From positions 102,152 through 166,151 of the forward strand of contig NZ_BDAW01000015.1 of assembly GCF_001625085.1 (NCBI RefSeq): a DNA stretch of 64,000 nucleotides, written 5' to 3'. The position numbers were made by a program, and so were the translations under genes. Shown one piece after another: positions 15,425 through 25,999 of this stretch; the first letter of the stretch is position 1, and every line of letters starts with the position of its first letter. The DNA is from Nocardia acidivorans NBRC 108247 (lineage in GTDB: Bacteria > Actinomycetota > Actinomycetes > Mycobacteriales > Mycobacteriaceae). The notes under the pieces are model-generated. The model was given only the letters and a program-made list of their open reading frames with translations, made no database searches and was not told where the DNA came from.

Positions 15425-16318
15425 ATGCTTCATCCTTGGCGTTTGCGGCTTCTGGTGGAACTGTCCGAACGTGGCACCATCGCCGCTGTGGCAGACGCGC
15501 TGTACATCACCCCGGCGGGCGTCTCGCAGCAGCTCGCGAGCTTGGAGTCGGAGGCCAGGACTCAGCTACTGGAACGGATCGGCCGCCGCGTGCGGCTCAC
15601 GGCGGCGGGCGAGCTGCTGGTCGGGGCGGCCAAGGAGATCCTCGCCGACATCGAACAAGCCGAGGCCGGCCTGGAACAGTTGCGCGGCTCCATCTCCGGT
15701 TTGCTGCGATTGAGCTGTGTCCCAACGGCTTCGGCCGCCGCCGTCCCGACCGTCACCAAGCTGCGAGCGGAGTATCCCGAGCTCGATCTAAAGCTGGAAC
15801 AGCGAGAGACACCAGATGCGCTGCGCGCATTGAAACTCGGCGAGATCGACCTGGCGCTCGTGGACTCCTTCGAGCCGCAACCCCGGTCCGACGATCCTGT
15901 ACTGCAACGGATTCCGTTGCTCGACGATCAACTGGTGGTACTGCTCGGCGCGGAGCATCGCTTGGCTCAATCGGAATCACTTCGCATCGAGGAGCTGCGC
16001 GCCGAGAACTGGGTGCTCTGCGAAGAGGGGACACCCTGGTGCGAATATCTCGGCAAACTCTGCGAGGACGCCGGATTCACCCCCAATGTGGTCGCCCGCT
16101 CACGAAGCATCGACTTCTCGGCCGCCTACGTCGAGGCCAGCGACTCCGTCGCGGTGCCTTCACTGCTACTGCTGCGCGACACCCATCGGCGGCGGGTGGT
16201 CTCGGTTCCGCTGGAGCCAACCGCCTACCGCTATCTCGGTCTGGCACTGCGCAAGTCCTCGACCACACGCCCGAGCATGCGCGCTGCCCTGGACGCCTTC
16301 ACCCGACTGTTCGCCTGA
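15425..16318 (+). CDS. LysR-family transcriptional regulator
   Basis: A 297-aa protein, standard LysR length. Residues 3-60 are the LysR winged helix (LRLLVELSERGTIAAVADAL, 'TPAGVSQQLASLESE', 'RRVRLTAAGE'). Residues about 90-295 are the LysR substrate-binding fold (GLLRLSCVPTASAAAVPTVT; DLALVDSF). The ATG at 15425 has no Shine-Dalgarno sequence; a TAGGCT box ends eight bases before it, consistent with a leaderless transcript. Its target is unknown. Its neighbours are a secreted protein and a flavin monooxygenase read toward it, and a lipoprotein read away. Confidence 0.9.
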   Translation: MLHPWRLRLLVELSERGTIAAVADALYITPAGVSQQLASLESEARTQLLERIGRRVRLTAAGELLVGAAKEILADIEQAEAGLEQLRGSISGLLRLSCVPTASAAAVPTVTKLRAEYPELDLKLEQRETPDALRALKLGEIDLALVDSFEPQPRSDDPVLQRIPLLDDQLVVLLGAEHRLAQSESLRIEELRAENWVLCEEGTPWCEYLGKLCEDAGFTPNVVARSRSIDFSAAYVEASDSVAVPSLLLLRDTHRRRVVSVPLEPTAYRYLGLALRKSSTTRPSMRAALDAFTRLFA

Positions 16319-16441
16319 GTCCGCCGTATCGACTCACCCCGCGCCTGGCGCGATGCACGCTGTATTCGGCGGTCCCCGTTTCGGCCAACGGGATCGCGCA
16401 CAGCCCGAAAGCGCGCCATGACAATCGCGGCTCCCGTCCGG

Positions 16442-16789
16442 TCACCGGGCCCCCAATGCCATCATCGACCCCGTCGGCGGGTCGAAGGTAGTTGCCTGAT
16501 TGGGCTCCAGCGTCGTCGTTCCCGTTGTGCTGCCGCAGGACTCGTCCGGGTAGAAGCGGACGGATACATTGGTGTCGTTGACGGCATAGTTCGCCCCGGC
16601 GATCTCGAAACTGCGGCATTCGAAGTCCGCGGGGTCGATGACGGGGTGCGTCTGTCCGTCGATGACCGCCTTGTAGTACACGATCCCGGACGCCGCCTGC
16701 GCGGTCGTCGCCGAATAGCCGCCGATCGAGGTTGTCACGAGGAATGCGACAACCGCGCCCCGCTCGAGCATTCGTCCCAGTGAAATCAC
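16442..16789 (-). CDS. Small secreted protein, hypothetical
   Basis: A 115-aa protein from GTG 16789 with AAAGGA upstream. An N-terminal signal peptide runs to about residue 31 (GAVVAFLVTTSIGGYSATTA, then QAASG). The mature part is about 85 residues with a likely disulfide pair (FECRSF and DESCGS) and beta-strand character ('ANYAVNDTNVSVRFYPDESC'). It starts only 44 bases after the stop of the flavin monooxygenase gene on the same strand, so the two are probably co-transcribed. No family recognised. Confidence 0.65.
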   Translation of the reverse strand: MISLGRMLERGAVVAFLVTTSIGGYSATTAQAASGIVYYKAVIDGQTHPVIDPADFECRSFEIAGANYAVNDTNVSVRFYPDESCGSTTGTTTLEPNQATTFDPPTGSMMALGAR

Positions 16790-16833
16790 TGTGACATCCT
16801 TTCGTTCTGTGGTGCGAGCATTCGGTGATCGCG

Positions 16834-18027
16834 TCAGCTGGTCGCCAGCGCATCCCAGTGGGACGGGAACTCGTAGATCCAGGACAGCGGGTCGGCTTTG
16901 CCTCTGCCCGCGTGAGGGCCGACGAAGAACGGGAAGACGATGTGGTCGCGGATCAGGCGACCGAAAGCGCCTGGAGCCTTGCCGTCCCCTGCCTTCTTTC
17001 CCCAGGCTACGACCCGTTCGACGCGGGCGCGGCGGGATTGCTCGAAGTGTTCGAAAGCGGCCGTCGCGGAAGATTTTTCGGAGAGCGCGTGGGCGAGGAC
17101 GACGGCATCCTCGATGGCCAGCGACGCGCCCTGTCCAGCCGACGGTGAGGCAGCGTGAGCGGCGTCGCCGATAATGATCATGAGATCGCGGGACCAGGTG
17201 GGGACCGAGGGGAAGTCGTAGGTCCCGTACGGCGCGGCCAGTGCGGCGGTGCGGCCGATGATGTCGAGGGCCGGGGAGCGGTCGCGATCGAACAGAGTGA
17301 CAAGCCGCGCACGAAGATCCATGCAAGACAAGTCCTTCGGGCACGGCTCGGTGCTCTCGGGCAGGTTGGCAAACCACCACACCGTGTCGTCCGGATGCAC
17401 GACATATCCGAAGAACGCGCGCCTGCCGAAGATCAGGTTCAGTTCGCCCGGCGGCGAAGCCAACCGCACGCCGTTCGCGTATCCGCCGGTATTGAGCAAA
17501 CCGGTGTAGCGGGCGGACGGTGCGGCGGCGTCGATGATCTCGCGAGTGCGCGAGCGCAATCCGTCCGCGCCGATGAGCAGATCGCCGACCGCGCTACTCC
17601 CGTCGGCGAAATGCGCGCGCACGGCGGAGCCGTCGCTTTCGGCATCGAGAAGCCGCTTGCCATGCAGTATTTCGATTCCACGATCCTGCGCCTCGGCGCG
17701 CAGTGCCGTATAGAGGTCGGATCGCGAAATCGTCCGGGCCACCGGACCGTTCGGCAGCGTCGGCCCGTAGGGGAAAGCGGCCAGGAGTTTGCCGCTGCCG
17801 CTGGAAATCGCCATGTCAGGAGTCGGGAAGCCCGCAGCGAGGCAGTGGTCGAGTTCCAGTGTGCGCAACGCATACTGGCCGTTCACCGCCACGGTCAGGA
17901 AGCCGCCCACCGATTCCGCTGTGCCGGAGTAGCTTTCGTAAATGGTCGCCGCTATCCCGGCGCGCTGTAGCGCGATCGCGGCGACCGGCCCGGCAATCCC
18001 CGCGCCGATGATCAAAGCTTGTCTCAT
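16834..18027 (-). CDS. FAD-dependent aromatic-type monooxygenase (PHBH/salicylate hydroxylase family)
   Basis: A 397-aa protein from ATG 18027. It has the N-terminal Rossmann motif 'IIGAGIAGPVAAIALQRAG' (GxGxxG), the 'DLLIGADGLRSRTRE' DG motif at about residue 150-160, and 'MIIIGDAAHAASPSAGQGAS' at about 290 (GD motif binding the FAD ribityl chain). This class uses NAD(P)H and O2 to hydroxylate aromatic or polyketide-like substrates; the substrate is not predictable. The small secreted protein follows in a likely operon. Confidence 0.9.
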   Translation of the reverse strand: MRQALIIGAGIAGPVAAIALQRAGIAATIYESYSGTAESVGGFLTVAVNGQYALRTLELDHCLAAGFPTPDMAISSGSGKLLAAFPYGPTLPNGPVARTISRSDLYTALRAEAQDRGIEILHGKRLLDAESDGSAVRAHFADGSSAVGDLLIGADGLRSRTREIIDAAAPSARYTGLLNTGGYANGVRLASPPGELNLIFGRRAFFGYVVHPDDTVWWFANLPESTEPCPKDLSCMDLRARLVTLFDRDRSPALDIIGRTAALAAPYGTYDFPSVPTWSRDLMIIIGDAAHAASPSAGQGASLAIEDAVVLAHALSEKSSATAAFEHFEQSRRARVERVVAWGKKAGDGKAPGAFGRLIRDHIVFPFFVGPHAGRGKADPLSWIYEFPSHWDALATS

Positions 18028-18256
18028 GACGATCCCATCCCCCCGGGTCTCGAAGTGTCCGAATTCAGTGTTGTGCGGACGAGCCGAGGCAACCAGCTGG
18101 GATTCGCAGGGTCCACCGTAAGAGATTCTTTCCTAACAAAACCCTCACGGGGGCCTCGAGCTAATTGCGTCGCAGCACTTTCCACGCTTCCGAGGCTTCC
18201 AGTCGTGCCCGGTTCCGGCGGTTCGCCACAGCACCTCGATATGGTCCGCGGCTTCC

Positions 18257-18784
18257 TCAACCACCGAGCCGATGCATCAGCTCGATGCGGACACCACCCG
18301 TGGACAACATTGACATCACATCTAAAAGCGTTGCAGCCCAGCCGGTGTCGTCCGCACGGCAGACGGCGGTGACGACGCCCGACAGCTCGGCGGTTCCGTC
18401 ATCCTCGCGCCGAAACAGCCGCGGCCACCACCGTGGCGACGACGCGGCCCGCTCGACGAGTACCGCCTTCGGAGGATCGTCGATCGACGGATCCGAGTCT
18501 GTCGTGCGGCGGGTATCCGGGTCCATCAACTCCCGCACGACGGTCCGGATCAATTGCTCTGTGGCCGTCGCGGCTTCGGCGTCGGGCTCCTCGCTGTATT
18601 CGAGATGGAACGGCTGCACCCGATGCTCTATCGGTCCCCGGCCGCGGTAGCGCCCGGTGATCAGATTCCGCACGAACATCCATGCGCCCTGCGCGACGTC
18701 GACGATAACGGAACCCATTCCCTCGAACGTCCCACTGAGTATCGCGAAGATCAACGCCCAGCCGATCAGGTGCTTGACGTCCAT
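18257..18784 (-). CDS. Membrane-anchored hypothetical protein
   Basis: A 175-aa reading from ATG 18784 (an alternative ATG is at 18796). One or two hydrophobic segments lie at residues about 5-40 (LIGWALIFAILSGTFEGMGS and following). A basic juxtamembrane stretch (NLITGRYRGRGPIEHR) and an acidic cytosolic part (YSEEPDAEAATATEQLIRTV) come next, and the C-terminus carries 'ELSGVVTAVCRADDTGWAAT'. No family is recognised. It lies 229 bases upstream of the monooxygenase on the same strand. Confidence 0.5.
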   Translation of the reverse strand: MDVKHLIGWALIFAILSGTFEGMGSVIVDVAQGAWMFVRNLITGRYRGRGPIEHRVQPFHLEYSEEPDAEAATATEQLIRTVVRELMDPDTRRTTDSDPSIDDPPKAVLVERAASSPRWWPRLFRREDDGTAELSGVVTAVCRADDTGWAATLLDVMSMLSTGGVRIELMHRLGG

Positions 18785-19060
18785 TGGGCCCGTCATCCAC
18801 CTGTCGATTCGATACGGTACTGGGCCACGCCGACGCTGAAGGCCGCGGCGAACCGATCGATGCCAACCCGGCACAGGGAGTCGACTCTCCACTCGACCGG
18901 GAGTGCGGCAAGCCGGTCGCCGGATGGATCTCGTCGAGACCACGCCCATCACCGATCCGGTGACCACGCAGATTCCGGTCCTGCTCGATACGCGACCGCA
19001 TTCGAAGGTTTCGGGTTAGCGCCGTGGTCATTTCCCGCTCCGTTGTGACCGGCGGGCCAG

Positions 19061-20353
19061 ATGTCGGTATCGTCGCCGCCGATGAGTAGTTCGACCGCAG
19101 TTGATGAGCCGAAGTCGCTGGACCGCCGTTTCGGGCGGGTGATGTGGCTGGTTCCGGCGTTGCTGGCGGGCTTCACCGCACTGTGTTTGACCCGGCCGCT
19201 GTGGCCGTTCACGCGGATAACCGGCGGGTTCATCGATTTGCAGGTGTATCGGATCGGGATCGATACGCTGCGGCACGGTGGTGATCTGTACGGGCAGTTG
19301 CCGCAGACGACCATCGGGATCGGGCTGCCCTTCATCTATCCGCCGTTCGCGGCGTTGATTCTGTCGCCGTTCGCGCTGCTGCCGTGGGATGCGGCGGCGT
19401 TCGGGTTCTTCGTGACCTCGGTGGCGGCGCTGGCGTTGTCGCTGTATCTGGTGGCGCGGCGGGTGTGGGCAGGCGAGGACCGGGTTCGGCTGGCGCTGTT
19501 CGCGGGCGCGTGCGCTACGCCGCCGGCGTTGCTGTTGGAGCCGGTGCGGTCGACGCTCGATTTCGGGCAGGTCAATCTGCTGTTGATGGCGTTGGTGGTG
19601 GCCGACTGTTTGACGGAGAAGCCGAAGTGGAAGCGGGGGATGCTGGTCGGTATCGCCGCCGCGGTGAAGCTGACCCCGGCCGCGTTCGTGCTTTACTTCC
19701 TGATTCGCCGTGACTATCGGGCGGCGGCGACCGCTGCGATCACCACCGCGACGGCGACGCTGATCGCGTTTCCGGTGCTGCCGAAATCGTCGATGGAGTA
19801 CTGGTTCGGCGGGCTCGGCAATGTGTCGGGGTTGAGCGGTTCGGCCTTCCATACCAATCAGTCGATCCAGGCGGTGCTGGCGCGGTACGAGATTCACAAG
19901 CCGTTGTTCACGGTGCTGTGGTTGGCGCTCGGGGCACTCGTGCTGGCGCTGGTGGTGGCCGCCATGCGGCAGGCGATGGATTTCCCGCCGTTGGCCTTGG
20001 CGCTCAACGCTGTCTTCACGCTGCTGGTGTCGCCGATCTCGTGGTCCCATCACTGGGTTTGGATCGCCCCCGCACTGCTCGCCATGGTCGGCTACGCGGT
20101 GCGGTTGCCGTGGAGTAGTGCGGTCGGCTGGTATGTGGTCACCGCGTGCACCGCGGCCGTCTTCGTGTACGGGCCGCCGAATTGGGTTCCCGGTGGCGAT
20201 GGTCGCGAGATGTCTTGGACCCCTTGGGAACAGGTCTTCGGCAACTCCTATGTCTGGTTGAGCGTGCTGCTGGTGGCGCTGTACCTGGTCACCGCACGCC
20301 GCCGCGCCACCCCGGTGCCCGTCGCTTCCGGGATGGCCCTGAACAACTCGTAG
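19061..20353 (+). CDS. GT87-family polyprenol-phosphate-mannose-dependent mannosyltransferase
   Basis: A 430-aa integral membrane protein from ATG 19061 (ATG 19082 possible). It has about ten transmembrane segments, with the GT-C acidic motif in the first outside loop ('GGFIDLQVYRIGIDTL'). Other GT87 landmarks are 'GIGLPFIYPPFAALILSPFA', 'LDFGQVNLLLMALVV', 'AAVKLTPAAFVLYFLIRR' and 'SPISWSHHWVWI'. In Mycobacteriales these enzymes add mannose to phosphatidylinositol mannosides and lipoarabinomannan at the plasma membrane. Which linkage this one makes cannot be told. It stands alone, convergent with the next gene. Confidence 0.9.
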   Translation: MSVSSPPMSSSTAVDEPKSLDRRFGRVMWLVPALLAGFTALCLTRPLWPFTRITGGFIDLQVYRIGIDTLRHGGDLYGQLPQTTIGIGLPFIYPPFAALILSPFALLPWDAAAFGFFVTSVAALALSLYLVARRVWAGEDRVRLALFAGACATPPALLLEPVRSTLDFGQVNLLLMALVVADCLTEKPKWKRGMLVGIAAAVKLTPAAFVLYFLIRRDYRAAATAAITTATATLIAFPVLPKSSMEYWFGGLGNVSGLSGSAFHTNQSIQAVLARYEIHKPLFTVLWLALGALVLALVVAAMRQAMDFPPLALALNAVFTLLVSPISWSHHWVWIAPALLAMVGYAVRLPWSSAVGWYVVTACTAAVFVYGPPNWVPGGDGREMSWTPWEQVFGNSYVWLSVLLVALYLVTARRRATPVPVASGMALNNS

Positions 20354-20384
20354 TCCGCTGATATCGGCGGCGCGCTGGGCGCTT

Positions 20385-20852
20385 TCACGCCGGAACGTCG
20401 TCCGTGCCTTCGAGTATCGCGAGGCGGATCGCACCGAGCACGAGGGCGCGGTGCGGGAGGTGCAGGTCGCCCGGGGTGGGTTCGCAGGCCCACCGCCAGC
20501 CGAGGGTGTCGTCGGAGCGCGGGAGCATGACCCGGGAGCCGGGTTGGGGGAGGGTGACGCCGTGGTGGCCGAGGCGGCGCTGAAGTGGTTGGGGGACAGC
20601 GTGATGCGGGGTGGGGCGGGCGGTGAGAAAGGTCCAGTGCCGGTTGCGGGGGTCGACCACGGCCGGGGTGGGCTGGGAGAGGTAGGCGAGGCGGGCGCGG
20701 ACCTGTTCGCCGAGGGTGCGGGGTACGACGATCGCCTCCAGATCCGGCCCGGTGGTGAGGTATAGCCGATCGGCGAACAGTTTCACGGGTAGCCCGTATC
20801 GCGCCCGCAGCAGGTGGGCGGATTCGTGTGGGGAGCAACAGGATTCGAACAT
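20385..20852 (-). CDS. Hypothetical protein, compact mixed alpha/beta
   Basis: A 155-aa protein from ATG 20852. It starts with two cysteines (MFESCCSPHES), followed by 'RARYGLPVKLFADRLYLTTG', 'DPRNRHWTFLTA' and 'SRVMLPRSDDTLGWRWACEP'. The pattern resembles small actinobacterial proteins related to the N-terminal part of bifunctional primase-polymerases, without catalytic carboxylates that I can identify. Its start overlaps no other gene. Confidence 0.5.
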   Translation of the reverse strand: MFESCCSPHESAHLLRARYGLPVKLFADRLYLTTGPDLEAIVVPRTLGEQVRARLAYLSQPTPAVVDPRNRHWTFLTARPTPHHAVPQPLQRRLGHHGVTLPQPGSRVMLPRSDDTLGWRWACEPTPGDLHLPHRALVLGAIRLAILEGTDDVPA

Positions 20853-21190
20853 CGGGACCTCCGGGCTACAGTGCGGAAATCATTGTGCGCCTTGACCGTC
20901 ACCGCTGTGGTGACGAGCTGATGGCATTCCGATGACCGCTTGTGAACCCATCCTTCCCGGCCCGCCCCGAGCCCTGTGAGAGGGTTCGCCGCCACCCCGC
21001 ACCCCGTTACGCGATGGCACGCACGCCGCGCCGAAATCCGATCGCATGTCGGACCTTGTCCATCTCCGCCTTCGGGACCGCGCCCACCAGACTCACCCCT
21101 CGGCAGCGGTGACCACCGGTCCCCGGCCCGATCGTTCGGGGCCGTAACGGAGACCGGTGCACACTGTGTCCGGACTATCTGTCTCGTGGA
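20853..21190. other. 338-base gap, no gene seen
   Basis: No frame here has protein-like composition, and the short ATG frames are Arg/Pro-rich. It separates the 20852 minus-strand start from the 21191 end of the DUF899 gene, so it could hold the promoter for the former. Confidence 0.4.
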
Positions 21191-21880
21191 TCACGCGCCC
21201 GGTTCGCCGTAGGCGGCCGCGATCTCCTTGGAGCCGCTCCAGCGGCTGTAGGTGGGGGATTGCGGCCAGCCGTCGGGGGAGTCCTGCCACTGCTCCTGGC
21301 GGCCGTACGGCAGCAGATCGATGAGTGCGAACGAGTGGCTGAGTTGTTCGGTGCCGCGGCCGGTGGTGTGCCAGGTGCGGTAGACGGTGTCACCGTCGCG
21401 GAGGAAGACATTGACGGCGAAGCCGCCGCCGGGCGGTGCGCCGACATCGGCGCCGAACGGGCTGTTCGCGGTCGAATACCAGTCCATCTTGTTGCCGACC
21501 CGGCGCTTGTAGGCCAGCGCCTCGTCGATGGGTCCCTGGGTGACGATGACGAAGCGCGCGTCGTAGTTGTCCAGGAATTCCAATCGGGTGAATTGCGAGG
21601 TGAATCCGGTGCAGCCGCCGCACTGCCACTCCTCGCCCTCGAACCACATGTGGTGGTAGACGATGAGTTGCGGTTTGCCGTCGAAGAGATCGACCAGCCG
21701 GACCGGACCCTGTGCGCCTTCGAGGGTGTAGTCGGGCATTTCGACCATCGGCAGGCGTCGGCGCTGGGCGGCGATGGCATCGAGTTCGCGGGTCGCGGCC
21801 TTCTCCCGAACGCGCAGCGCGTCGAGTTCACGCCGCCAGGTTTCGGTGTCGACGACGGGTGGCAGTGCGGAATTGCTCAT
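21191..21880 (-). CDS. DUF899-family thioredoxin-like protein
   Basis: A 229-aa protein from ATG 21880, chosen because AGGGAGGA lies at ideal spacing upstream; the 21904 start has none. An N-terminal helix (ALRVREKAATRELDAIAAQR) precedes the DUF899 core: 'LVDLFDGKPQLIVYHHMWFE', 'CGGCTGFTSQFTRLEFL', 'FVIVTQGP', then 'YSTANSPFGAD'. DUF899 proteins have a thioredoxin fold with a CxxC (CGGC here) but unknown substrates. It is monocistronic. Confidence 0.9.
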   Translation of the reverse strand: MSNSALPPVVDTETWRRELDALRVREKAATRELDAIAAQRRRLPMVEMPDYTLEGAQGPVRLVDLFDGKPQLIVYHHMWFEGEEWQCGGCTGFTSQFTRLEFLDNYDARFVIVTQGPIDEALAYKRRVGNKMDWYSTANSPFGADVGAPPGGGFAVNVFLRDGDTVYRTWHTTGRGTEQLSHSFALIDLLPYGRQEQWQDSPDGWPQSPTYSRWSGSKEIAAAYGEPGA

Positions 21881-22039
21881 GGGATCCTCCCTGAACGTGC
21901 TCACAGAGTGCGTGCTGTAGGTGTAGACCCCGCGGAGCGCGCGAACTCATCGGTCAACCGAAGCGCAGTATCGAGAGCGTTCCGGCGATCAGGCAGCGCG
22001 AAGACCCAATGATTCGCACGAAGTGTCCGATCTTGCACG

Positions 22040-23155
22040 CTATCGGGCGGTCAGTCTCCACAGCGAGGTGACCTCGGCGGAACGCGCCGCGTGCAGCGGA
22101 TCCTCGGTCGCGGTGGCCCGCCGATGCCGCGGCATGGTGTCGAGCCGGTCGGCCACCCGCAGTCCCGCCGCCTCGATCAGGGCGAGAAGATCCGCGCGCG
22201 TACGCAATTCGAGCAGTTCGGCCAGATCGGAGATGATCAACCAGCCCTCGCCGCCGGGTTCCAGGTGTGCGGGCAGATCGGTGAGGAAGTCCCGCAACAT
22301 GGCGCTGTCCGGGTCGTACACCCCGCGCTCCAGATCCGATGTCGGACGCGCGGGCAGCCACGGCGGATTGCAGACGATCAGATCGGCGCGGCCCGGCGGA
22401 TAGAGCGCGGGTCCGACCACCTGGATCCGATCGGACAGCGCGAGATCCTCGACGGTCGCGCGGGCGCAGACCAATGCCCGGGGACTGGCGTCGGTCGCCA
22501 CGATCCGCTCGACACCGCGCCGCGCGAGGACCGCGGCCAGCACCCCGGTCCCGGTGCCCAAATCGAAGGCGGTCCGAATCCGCTGGGGGAGTGGCGCTTT
22601 CGCGACCAGATCGATGTATTCACCCCGGACGGGCGAGAACACCCCGTAGTGCGGATGAATCCGCGCGTCGAGGCTGGAGATCGGCACACCCCGCTCCCGC
22701 CACTGCCGCGCGCCGAGCACGCCGAGCAGTTCGGTCAGCGCCACCACGGTGGCCCCGGTCGAAGGGCCGTACGCCTCCTGACAAGCCTGCCGGACATCCG
22801 GAGCCCGGCGCAGCTCGAGGGTGTAGTCCTGTTCGAGAACGACCAGCACGCGTCCCAGCACCCGGGCGCGATGACTGCGAATCCCGCGCTGCTGCCGGAA
22901 CAGTCCGGCCGGATCGGCCACGGGGGCAGGGGTTTTGCGGTCCAATCGGCGCTCGAGCGCGGCGAGCAGCTGCCGGGCGTTGTGGTAGTCACCGCGCCAC
23001 AGCAGGGCGGTGCCCTCGCAGCAGTGCCGGTAGGCGGTATCGGCCTTCATCTCGTCATCGGCGACCAGCACCCGCGCGGGCGCGGGCGCGCCGTTCTCCG
23101 AGTGCCGCCGCGCGGTGATCTCGATCTGGTTCTCGGCCCAGGAAATGGTGGTCAC
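22040..23155 (-). CDS. Class I SAM-dependent methyltransferase with NPPW motif
   Basis: A 371-aa protein from GTG 23155 with AGGAGAG seven bases upstream. Residues about 1-185 are a helical N-terminal domain. The Rossmann methyltransferase core then begins with motif I 'FDLGTGTGVLAAVLARRG', followed by 'IVATDASPRALVCARATVED' and motif IV 'ADLIVCNPPWLP'. NPPW with this layout is typical of HemK/PrmC-like and RNA/protein N-methyltransferases, so the target may be an amide or exocyclic amine. It is divergent from the TetR-exporter pair at 23348. Confidence 0.85.
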   Translation of the reverse strand: MTTISWAENQIEITARRHSENGAPAPARVLVADDEMKADTAYRHCCEGTALLWRGDYHNARQLLAALERRLDRKTPAPVADPAGLFRQQRGIRSHRARVLGRVLVVLEQDYTLELRRAPDVRQACQEAYGPSTGATVVALTELLGVLGARQWRERGVPISSLDARIHPHYGVFSPVRGEYIDLVAKAPLPQRIRTAFDLGTGTGVLAAVLARRGVERIVATDASPRALVCARATVEDLALSDRIQVVGPALYPPGRADLIVCNPPWLPARPTSDLERGVYDPDSAMLRDFLTDLPAHLEPGGEGWLIISDLAELLELRTRADLLALIEAAGLRVADRLDTMPRHRRATATEDPLHAARSAEVTSLWRLTAR

Positions 23156-23324
23156 GGCGCTCTCTCCTCGTCGCGAAACGTGCGGGGTGCGAGAGAGCGC
23201 TGGCTAGCGAATTTCGCTGATGAACGGCGCCGCCGGGGCGCCGATACCCATCCGTCGAACCTAGCACGGTTTCACGTCCCGCTCCGGGAGACCCTCGCCA
23301 CGTAATTGCATTTTCTGAAAAATT

Positions 23325-23335
23325 GCAGATTCTGC
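23325..23335. promoter_or_regulatory. Candidate TetR operator in AT-rich promoter
   Basis: GCAGA-T-TCTGC, a perfect 5-1-5 inverted repeat, lies 12 bases before the ATG of the TetR gene. It is inside an unusually AT-rich tract (23303-23342). This is the expected place for autoregulation of the tetR-exporter operon. Confidence 0.45.
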
Positions 23336-23347
23336 TAAATTTGCGCC

Positions 23348-25578
<2,231 letters not shown>

Positions 25579-25598
25579 GCGCGGTATTCCGCGCAGCG

Positions 25599-25630
25599 CG
25601 GCCCCCGATCGTCTCGGTGATCGGGGGCCG
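25599..25630. terminator. Bidirectional terminator between exporter and DUF5302 genes
   Basis: A perfect 12-bp stem (CGGCCCCCGATC, 25599-25610, with GATCGGGGGCCG, 25619-25630) has an 8-base loop. It lies between convergent stops at 25578 and 25646 and so serves both genes. Confidence 0.9.
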
Positions 25631-25645
25631 TGCGCACGGTGCTCG

Positions 25646-25858
25646 CTACCCGCCCGCGCGGCGGCGGAAGGTGCGCTTACCGCCGGCCTGGGCATGTGTG
25701 CCGTGGATCTTGGCATTGTTCTGAGCGGTTCCGCCGTTTCCGGCGTGGCCGTTCTTGCGTTCGAGCGCTTCGCGGAACTTGCGCTTGGTCGCCTCGGTCG
25801 GCGACTCGTTGACATCGCCCTCGGGGTGTTCGGTGGGGGCTTCCTGTTCATCGGCCAT
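25646..25858 (-). CDS. DUF5302-type small protein
   Basis: A 70-aa protein from ATG 25858. 'TEATKRKFREALERKN' followed by a Gly/Asn/His-rich linker and a basic end 'KRTFRRRAGG' is the signature of the short DUF5302 proteins of actinobacteria. They are hydrophilic with no known function. A very long minus-strand frame running on to 28063 is only antisense to the MMPL gene, and the true start is fixed by homology. Confidence 0.85.
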   Translation of the reverse strand: MADEQEAPTEHPEGDVNESPTEATKRKFREALERKNGHAGNGGTAQNNAKIHGTHAQAGGKRTFRRRAGG

Positions 25859-25999
25859 GGGGTAAGCCTGCCATGACCGGACCCACACGGATGTCTGCGG
25901 ATCGAGTACACCCGTGCCGGGCGTACTGCGAACGCAGTAGTCGCAACGGCCTTCACCTGCACGATGCCGACTACAGCGCCCGCGAACGAGCATGGGCGC

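Noticed and set aside
18019..18372. Small plus-strand ORF in the gap upstream of the monooxygenase
   Set aside because: It has no Shine-Dalgarno sequence, an ordinary intergenic composition, and overlaps the conserved end of the membrane-anchored gene.
19028..20434. 468-codon minus-strand ORF antisense to the GT87 gene
   Set aside because: The product is Arg/Gln/His-rich low-complexity text. The plus-strand frame has TM helices and GT87 motifs.
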